Position numbers and translations under genes: made by a program. This document shows positions 56,411 through 64,000 of a stretch of 64,000 bases of DNA, piece after piece (the stretch's first letter is position 1; every line of letters begins with the position of its first letter). The notes under the pieces are model-generated. The model saw nothing but the letters and a program-made list of their open reading frames with translations. It had not been told where the DNA came from and ran no database searches. Source of the DNA: Gymnothorax reevesii (taxonomy: Eukaryota > Chordata > Actinopteri > Anguilliformes > Muraenidae); NCBI GenBank assembly GCA_029721435.1, contig CM056576.1, positions 112,262,666 through 112,326,665 on the forward strand. The letters are read 5' to 3'.

Positions 56411-58165
56411 ACTTTGCCTCCTCAAAAAAATTATTTTTTAAAATTTTCTTTCTGTTGCCGGCTCTGTGTCTGAACGGCTTCTTCATTGCGGGCATCGTAA
56501 CTTAAGACACAGTAACACGGATGCTTACTGTTACTCACACACATACGGCCGTCTAATGCTAGCCCTCAACAACAGATTGAACTGTCACTGTTTTTCCCAC
56601 ATGAAAGTTGAATGAGAAAGCCAAGCTGAAAGACGTGAAATGAAAATCAAAGTTGAAAAAAGAAAGAGGCCGTGATAACAAACAGCAAGATCTTGCCAAC
56701 AGAAACATTTTTATGGTCATGTACAATCAGACAGGAAGTTCTGAGTTCCTAATTTAAAAAAAAAAGTCTTTTTAATGGTTTTTAACCTTTGAGGAATTCA
56801 ACCAAAGTAACGTTGCATATAATGGCAGCCTAATTGTTTCCAGAAATCAGCTTGGCCGTCTGATTGCCGTCACATGGATAACACCGGAAAATGCAAGGCT
56901 GTCCTAAGGAAAGCAATTGTTTTTTCTTTGGCCCTTGTCCGCAGCAAAATGACTGAACTTATCTTTTGATACATATTTCATCAAAGTAAAATAACCGACA
57001 CGAAGAAGACGAAGGGATATGAAAGATCTGAATGAGAATCTTTGATGTGAAGTGCACACAATACATTTGGAATTAACCTTGCAAGTGTAAGTGATTAACA
57101 CACACAGCCTTGCTTGTGTATACTGCTTCACATTCCACTACCTTTCTGAGTCGGCACACATTTGCAAGGGGATGAGGACGTCAAGTTATGAGAGACTGTG
57201 CAGCATTGACATCACGCACCGGTCACATGGGTCAGCTTCCATTGCATGACGGAATACTGCCAAACTAAACATTCTCTCTTTGTTTATTCAATTAATCAGC
57301 ATCGCAGCTAAAAGTGACTTGAAGAATAGGGGAAAGGCATTGAATGGCGTGTAAAGTTTGTCATTCACGGTAGACCGTTTTGTGAATGCCTGTCAAGCTG
57401 AACGTTAAAGGTAGGTTTTATTAGTCGTGTGGCATGCTGTATCCCAGCAAAAAATGGACACCTAATAAGGGTATGACTCGTCCGGCATAGTTTAGCTGCG
57501 TCTAAGCTAGTGGCGGATTCCAAGCTTCCCTGACCTGCTTAGAAAGTGGTGTCAACCCGCTTCAAAAGCAAATATTTTCTTGACTTACCCCATAAAAAAA
57601 TGCCATAAAAGTGCTTATCCAAGCTTGGAATAAAAATTATTTATTTTAAATGTATCAAATCCACATTTTTGTAATGCAACTGGTGAAAAACATGATGCAC
57701 CAAGTTCAATTTTGCTTAGAATCTCAGTTATTTTACTTCTCATGGCCCCTGTGAGCCAATTCAATTGACTGGGTTTCAACCAACAGCGTGGACACAAATA
57801 CCTTTGAAAACCTCCCCAGTTTATGCAGCGAATACTTTTTCACAGAATGTACATGCTCTGAATCACTTCAGAATCTTTCCAAAAAAAAAAGTAGGGCAAT
57901 TTGACTTTGCTTTGACTTTTTTCAAGTGGAGACAGACCTGAGATGACAGGCAATGGAGCGAGTAATAAACTACTTAAGAGACGGCGTCTGTTCCCGCTGG
58001 GTGGTCGTGCTGGGTGAATAATGCTTTAAACTCCTCGGCTGAGGACACAACGAGGCATGAAGAGACCCCGTGACTTCCTGCGCATTGAGTTGCAAGTCAT
58101 GCAAGATTCACAATTTCCTCCGTGACTGTTTGCTTCCAAAGATAATTTATTGAGAATATTTAATT
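56411..58165. other. Intergenic, nothing recognised
   Basis: No gene or assigned repeat; only short frames. Confidence 0.4.
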
Positions 58166-58319
58166 TGCCCTGAAATTGTACAAAATCCTGATGCATTCTG
58201 AGAAACATTAGCTCTGAGAATCTCTCTGTAACGATGCTAAGATAAGGGCTCATAGAGTATGGATTAAGTGCACCTCTGCTCGGGCATTTCCAGAAATGGG
58301 ACCATCTTAAGACTGCAAG
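58166..58319 (+). repeat. 154-bp near-identical direct repeat, copy 1
   Basis: Matches 59740-59893 base for base except for about eight substitutions and no length change (TGCCCTGAAATTGTACAAAATCC ... GGGACCATCTTAAGACTGCAAG). It does not look like a known transposon. Confidence 0.85.
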
Positions 58320-59739
58320 TGTGGGCATGGAGGTGAAGCCAATGTAATTCATGTATATTTCAGATCACTGCCTGGGACAAAAAGGTGTCGCGCTCAGGCC
58401 TTATCCAAACCTGGCAAGAAAATGTGTGGTTGGGAAGTACAGAGTCACATATGCACGTACTTTATGAATCGATTAGGTTTATTTGACATTGGCCAACCAA
58501 TCAGGCAGCCAGGAATGGGTAAACTGACATCTATTCAAACCACTTTGTGCTAATATCCAATCCAAACCATGGTGTGGAAGCAAAGTCCCCCCCCCCTCCC
58601 CCCTCGCAGAATGCATTTTTGTTTTGTTAGTACAAGCTCGCAGAGCCATGTTAACAAAGTCGCAACGGGAGACTACATTATCGTTTCAATAAGACTGACT
58701 GTTCATTCGCTCCTTGAAAAATTAGAGGCATTTCTGAGAGTATATTTTTATTATAATATTTGTGTTTTTGATTGATTTATTTTTTTTAGCAATATGGCAG
58801 AGCACTTTTTGAAAATTCAATAAAAAATGATGAATGCTGTTTAATTTTCAATTTGTTCTTGAAATAAGATAAAAACTCGAGATAAAAAAGCAAAGAGGAG
58901 GATTTTTCATTTTCATTCTGAAACAAAAACAGGTTCGCATCCTAAAACAGGAAAATCATTTTTGAGAATGCATTTCCATTTCAATATTTTTAGCAATATG
59001 CTTCCATTGTCCATAGTGTCAGTTTGATTTTTGTTTCGATAATTCTCTCTCGTTCGTCAGTTATTATTTTGCTCATTACTCCTCGTCTTGTGCTTCCTCC
59101 CAATGGAATTTGGGATTCCATTCCCAGAGCTCGCGGTCATGGTGAGTCACACTTCTTCCACGATTTCTTTGTCATATTAGAAGATGTGCATCTGCCCTAT
59201 GTGCCCTGATCCCTTCAGCTTGACGCCCCCACTACTGACCTCAGAACAGTCCTTTCTAATACGACTAGCTTGACCCTTTGTGTTCCTGTTTACCCCCCAC
59301 CTGACCTAGGACTGTCCTCTGGCTACCCTCTTCATTTGGGCTTAAATACTTCCATCTTGTATTTATTAAAGATGCTCCTCGGGGCTTTGTCTGTGATATG
59401 TGTGTGTGTGTGTGTGTGTGTGGCTCCTAAGTGATGATTCATGACAGCAAGTCAGTTTAAAATATGATATTAGCCACTTTAATGTTTTTTTTTTTTTTCT
59501 TCTCCGCATGTGATGTTTGTTAAAGGTACATGACGTCACCCAAAGTAGACACACTGAAGCAGGTCTATGTCTAAACAGAAATATTGGTTCATTTAAGAGG
59601 ATAATTTTGAATTCATAGTAAACATACTTCATTTACAAATTGTGAAAAATTCACCTCCGCCGTCACAATTGCACGTAACATAGCTGAGATTGAAGTCATT
59701 TTGCACCAGAGTACTTTTTGAATCGAGAGGTCTTTATTC
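58320..59739. other. Spacer between the two 154-bp repeats
   Basis: 59000-59400 is CT-rich with AATTTGGGATTCC and ends in TATTTATTAAAGATGCTCC, faintly LTR-like. A (TG)n tract follows at 59399-59423. No gene is supported. Confidence 0.4.
59399..59423. repeat. (TG)n microsatellite
   Basis: About 12 TG units. Confidence 0.95.
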
Positions 59740-59893
59740 TGCCCTGAAACTGTACAAAATCCTGATGCATTCTGAGAAACATTAGCTCTGAGTATCTGTC
59801 TGTAGCGATGCTAAGATAAGGGCTCATAGAGTATGGATTAAGTGCACCTGAGCTCGGGCATTTCCAGAAATGGGACCATCTTAAGACTGCAAG
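59740..59893 (+). repeat. 154-bp near-identical direct repeat, copy 2
   Basis: Second copy of 58166-58319, same orientation and length. Flanks are unrelated (GAATCGAGAGGTCTTTATTC on the left). Confidence 0.85.
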
Positions 59894-60594
59894 ACTTCTA
59901 GTAAAATCCTAGGATTGTACTCAGGCTGTTTTTGAAGGAGAGGCCTTTGGTAACTGCATCCATTTAAGCATCCCTGCTGCTTAACAAGCCTCTTCTTTTT
60001 TCCCTCATCCTCACACAAGAGAAAATTCCCACAAAAGGCCACAAGAGGTAACTTATCTTGTCATTTGTGGCATGCAATTAGCCAAAGCACAATTTTGGCA
60101 GAGATCTGTGGGTTTTTTTTTAGTTTCATTTACCAGAAACATGCATCCAGCTTTTGTAAACAAACATAAATAAATGACAATCGGCGTTTACTCATCCTGT
60201 GAGCCTTTTAAAATCCAGAGCTCCCACACAGCAGTCTGTTAATCAGCCCCAGGGGTCCTCAGTAAACTGAGTGAAAATGTACCTTTCAAACATATTTTGT
60301 TTGGTTGGGTGCCATGGTCTTAGATCAAATCTGAATTGTACCAGTGCCAACTCGGCTGGTAGCTTCGCAGAGATTGTATTGCCCGGGGACCGGCACGTTT
60401 CATTCAGTCAGGGATCCACATTTTGTCTCCAGGGACGCCGGCTGGTCGGTTGGCTGCCGATGTGCAGCATCACAAATCAAATTGCTGATAGATGTTTTCA
60501 AGTAGTGATGGGGATTAAACACATTCAGCGCAGTGTCCTCTTACATGACTGTCAGTCTATTTAGCATTTTACAGCTGGTTTTTTTAGTATTATT
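59894..60594. other. Intergenic, nothing recognised
   Basis: A 97-codon plus-strand frame (60271-60564) has no recognised domain. Confidence 0.4.
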
Positions 60595-60702
60595 ACCTGG
60601 CCCCTCCCCTAGGGGGCCAGGTTAAGCAATGATCATGTCTGTGTGTGTGTGTGTGTGTGTGTGTCTGTCACTCTGTCTGTCAGCCCGTGGCTGGGGCCAG
60701 GT
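60595..60702. mobile_element. Hairpin-headed short element (ACCTGGCCCC type), 108 bp
   Basis: The left end is a hairpin ACCTGGCCCC...GGGGGCCAGGT (60595-60622). The right end is a single arm, GGGGCCAGGT (60693-60702). Between them lie a (GT)n run and CTGTCACTCTGTCTGTC. No ORF. Confidence 0.7.
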
Positions 60703-60749
60703 CTGCTATCTCTGATTGCCTTGTTATTATTGAGTTCACCTTATAAATC

Positions 60750-60782
60750 CAGTGCAAGTCAGAAGTTTGGATACACATAACG
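60750..60782. repeat. Isolated Tc1-type terminal repeat
   Basis: CAGTGCAAGTCAGAAGTTTG followed by GATACACAT resembles the outer end of a Tc1-family element. No transposase or opposite end is seen nearby. A G-run (60840-60856) sits just downstream. Confidence 0.45.
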
Positions 60783-60859
60783 AATGTCATAATCTGTCAT
60801 AATACTCTGCACTACTCAGTTGTTTTTTTTTTTTTCTTTTGGGGGGGGGGGGGGGTGTT

Positions 60860-61670
60860 GAAATTTTAAGGTGCGGAATATTCAAATACAGCTCATGGGC
60901 AAAAAGTTCATTTATGACCCATTACATATATTTTAGCCGATCAGAAACTACTTCTTGTGGCAATGTCCCAGTTGTTTTGAAATAAGTGGACACCAGGATA
61001 TCAGCTGACCATAAAGTGTACACAAATTAGTCTTCATTATCACTAATGCTGCAGCCTAATTTTACACAGAAAGATAAGGTTTGATATTACCTATCATTAT
61101 TTGAACCTGAACGACAAAATCTGCCATAATGCTATTGAATGCAGCTGTTGGTTGCTTCAACAAAACAGGAAACTTGGAACTATCATCAAAGAGTCACCGG
61201 TTATGTTCTGCATACTTTTTACCCAGTTGTTTCCAGGAGCACATTTACATACATAGAATAAGGAATTGAATCGCTTAGTGAATGCTAGAAGATTTTGAAA
61301 GACAGTGCTATGCCAGCAGAATTTAGTTACTGGCAGGCCCCCAAACCTAAGCGCCTGTTAGCTTTAGCTAGGTGGGGAAAAAACTGCATCAGTTAAAGAA
61401 ATAACATGTAGGCTCCCCAAATCTCATGTCAATTTATAATTTGTCGCCATCATATATCATAAAGGCCATTTACACCAGAACATAGAAACCAGTACCAGGT
61501 ACAACTCTCAGCGATGTTAAAAGCAATATTCATTATAAACATTATGCTTACTATTACAACATTTCTCAACTCTCATTGTAGTTTTAACCTCCGTGTACAC
61601 AAGAGTTCCAGTATCTTGGTGACAATGCAAGCTACCCGATTCTAACAAACATGGCACACTGCCAACAGTG
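60860..61670. other. Intergenic, nothing recognised
   Basis: AT-rich with no supported gene. AATCTGTCATAATAC (60793) and AATCTGCCATAATGC (61119) are similar but isolated. Confidence 0.4.
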
Positions 61671-63297
61671 TACAGTGCTGTGGAAAAGTATTTGCCTTCT
61701 TCCTGATTTCTTATTTTTTTGCATATTTGTCACGCTTAAAGGTTTTAGATCATCAAACAAGTTTTAATGTTAGACAAAGACAATCCGAGTACAAAATACA
61801 AAGACAAAATGCAGTTTTTAAATGATGATTTCATTTATTAAGGGGGAAAGCTATCCAAACCTACTGGCCATATGTGAAAAAGTGATAGCCCCCTAAATCC
61901 TAATATCTGGTTGTGCCACCCTTGGCGACAACAACTGCAATCAAACGTGTGCAATAACTGGCAATGAGTCTTTCACATCGCGTTGGAAGAATTTTAGCCC
62001 AGACTTCACTGCAGAATTGTTTTAATTCAGCCACATTTGAGGGTTTTTGAGCATGAACGGCCTGTTTAAGGTCAAGCCATTGCGTCTCAATCGGATTTAT
62101 GTCCGGATTTTGACTAGCCACTCCAAAATCTTCATTTTGTTTTTTTAAGCCATGCAGAGGTGGACTTGCTGGTGTGTTTCGAATCATTGTCCTGCTGCAT
62201 AACCCAAGTGCGCTTCAGCTTGAGATCACAAACTGATAGTTGGATATTCTCCATCAGAATTTTCCGGTAGAGAGCAGAATTCATAGTTCTATCAATTACG
62301 ACAAGTCGTCCAGGTCCTGAAGCAGCAAAGCAGCCCCCAACCATCAGACTACCACAACCATGTTTGACTTTTGGTATGATGGTATTATGAGATGCTTTGT
62401 TAGTTTTATGCCTGATGTAACGGGACGCACGCCTTACAAAAAGTTCAACTCTTTGTCTCGCCAATCCTCAGAAAAGTTTCCCAAAAGTCTTGGGGATCAT
62501 CAAGATATATTTTGGCAAATGTGAGACGAGCCATTGTGTTCTTTTTGGTCAGCAGTGGTTTTCGCCTTGGAACTCTTCCATGGAGGCCATTTTTGCCCAG
62601 TCTCTTTCTTATCATTGAATCATGAACATTGACTTTAACTGAGCCAAGTGAGCCCTGCAGTTCTTCAGATGTTGTTCTGGGTTCCTTTTGTGGCCTCCTG
62701 GATGAGTAGTTGATGCGCTCTTGAAGTAATTTTGGTAGGCCGACCACTCCTGGGAAGGTCCACCAATGTTCCAAGTTTTCTCAATATGTGGAGAATGGCT
62801 CTCACCGTGATTCGTCGGAGTCCCAAAGCCTTAGAAATGGCTTGGCAACCCTCTCCAGACTGAAAGATGCCAATTTCTTTGTTTTTCATCTGTTCTTGAA
62901 TTCCATTAGTTTGCGGTATGACATGCTGCTTTTTGATATCTTTTAGCCTACTTCACTTTGTCAAACAGGTTTAATTCAAGTGACTTCTTGATTCAACAAG
63001 TCTGGCAGTAATCAGGCCTGGGTGTGGCTAGTGAAATTGGAGTCAAAAAATGTGGTTAATCACAGTTAGGGATGATTTTACGGGGTGGAGTGGGGGGGGG
63101 ATTTTTTTTCACGCAGGGCCAGGTAGGTTTGGATAGCTTTCTCCCTTTAATAAATGAAATAATCATTTAAAAACTGCATTTTGAATTTACTCAGGTTATC
63201 TTTGTGATATATAAAAATTTGTTTGATGATCTGAAACATTTAAATGTGAAAATAGTAAGAAATCAGGAAGGGGGCAAATACTTATCATGGTGCCGTA
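61671..63297 (-). mobile_element. Tc1-like element with long terminal inverted repeats
   Basis: TA target sites at 61671-61672 and 63296-63297. The ends CAGTGCTGTGGAAAAGTATTTGCC and GGCAAATACTTATCATGGTGCCG are inverse, and the inverted match continues for about 200 bp (to TATCCAAACCTACTGGCC and GGCCAGGTAGGTTTGGATA). Length 1.6 kb is normal for the family. It is the most complete Tc1 copy in the window. Confidence 0.9.
61900..62889 (-). pseudogene. Tc1-like transposase, frameshifted and missing first catalytic Asp
   Basis: Read from 62889 leftward. MKNKEIGIFQSGEG starts the helix-turn-helix region (QAISKALGLRRITVRAIL), followed by a GRPTK linker. The second subdomain and DDPQDFWETFL follow in another frame. 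The site that should carry the first catalytic Asp reads RIGETK, with Gly in place of Asp. The second Asp is in VMQQDNDSKHTSKS and the Glu in NPDINPIETQWLDL, each in a new frame. At least three frame changes break the ~330-codon gene, so it cannot make active transposase. Confidence 0.88.
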
Positions 63298-63299
63298 TA

Positions 63300-63781
63300 T
63301 ATCTGATCTTCTCGAGCTGATTAGTAGTTGAAAAGAATTCAGAAATCACACAAAAATATATTTGAACAGGAGGGGCAGGGTACTTTAATTGGGCATCTGC
63401 TGTACCAAGTGTTTTCTTTGCCTTTAAGTGGTTTACCTCCATACGATCTCAAATGGCACATTGTAAGTGGTTAAAAGTTAGAAGTGAAAAGAAAATAATT
63501 TTCTGTTCTGAAAAGTGTCCAAAATTTTGGAATTATCAAAGAAGCCACATTTTGCAAAGTAAACAAAAAAAAATCCTTCCAAGTGAATTAAAGTCAAACT
63601 GGTTTGAGATGCAGGCTACAATCACAAATCACAGTCTTTGGGAACATTGACAGCTGTGCTGATGTGACCTCCCACTGTGATTCTGTTTCTTCTTTTACCA
63701 CTGATTCCACATTTCAAAACAGGCTGTTTTAATTCACAGTTAACTGTAGAATGTGTATAACTTAAATAAGAATCCAAAGGT
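63300..63781. other. Intergenic, nothing recognised
   Basis: A 65-codon frame at 63453-63650 has no recognised domain. Confidence 0.4.
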
Positions 63782-64000
63782 AACTAGGCTTATGCCGTCG
63801 GAGGCGACGGCTGGGGGTATATCCCCGAACGCCCCCAATCCTCCAATTCCCCTATCTTTGAATAGACCTTGAATAGACTTTCATTTGAGCTTAATTTCAG
63901 GTCAATCGGACAAATGGTTCTGAAGATATAGCCAAAATGGTAATTTTCCATCACAAAGCGCCACCTGGTGGCAAAATATTGAACCATACAGGTATGATGC
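63782..64000. repeat. Hairpin-ended repeat family A, copy 3 (cut by window end)
   Basis: Starts ACTAGGCTTATGCCGTCGG, with GGGGGTATATCCCCGAACGCC, and closely follows copies at 7552 and 18889 through CATACAGGTATGATG. It runs off the window. Confidence 0.8.

Noticed and set aside
1..64000. CRISPR array, prokaryotic operon or phage region
   Set aside because: Spliced vertebrate gene, SINEs and Tc1/hAT elements show a eukaryotic fish genome; no spaced short-repeat array exists.

Overview
The window looks like nuclear DNA of a ray-finned (teleost-type) fish. It is AT-rich, gene-poor and packed with fish-type transposons: Tc1/mariner copies, hAT-type elements, a 5S-rRNA-derived SINE, tRNA-derived SINEs and solo-LTR-like blocks. 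No species is claimed. Only one host protein gene is recognised. There are no convincing tRNA or rRNA genes and no CRISPR array.

The host gene is rgs5 on the + strand, in five coding exons (45826-45869, 48115-48228, 52586-52647, 53174-53340, 54246-54407). They join in phase to a 182-residue RGS protein that starts Met-Cys and ends in a complete RGS box. A TATA box and an inverted CCAAT box lie just upstream. Candidate poly(A) signals lie 0.18 and 2.0 kb after the stop. Intron 1 carries a SINE. Intron 2 carries a 1.7 kb TTAA-flanked, Kolobok-like element with a THAP zinc-finger ORF and a palindromic MITE nested inside it.

1-45 kb is layered transposon debris. 1-590 is a foldback hAT-type element starting at base 1. 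1.3-5.3 kb holds a Tc1 remnant, SINEs and a duplicated unknown repeat. 6.15-9.28 kb is a hAT-type element inside another. 10.8-11.05 kb is a cluster of TTCTATAGAA-like palindromes. 11.2-12.77 kb is a Tc1 copy split by a 5S SINE. 22.7-24.7 kb is a TIR element holding an LTR-like block. 27.68-31.34 kb is one Tc1 element broken by three insertions plus a nested fourth, readable from target-site duplications. 33.4-36.5 kb is LTR-like sequence with a 25-bp minisatellite. 37.2-39.7 kb is another interrupted Tc1 remnant.

Downstream of rgs5 are a short hairpin, a near-identical 154-bp repeat pair 1.6 kb apart, and a Tc1 element (61671-63297) with long inverted repeats and a damaged transposase. The last 220 bases are a third copy of a family also seen at 7.5 and 18.9 kb.

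The most unusual signal is a set of short elements (35587-35892, 43544-43778, 60595-60702) that share one architecture without sharing terminal sequence. Each has a complete GC-rich hairpin at the left end and a single matching arm at the right end, and two of them have GT/CTGTC-rich tracts after the hairpin. They may be non-autonomous products of one unrecognised mobilisation system.
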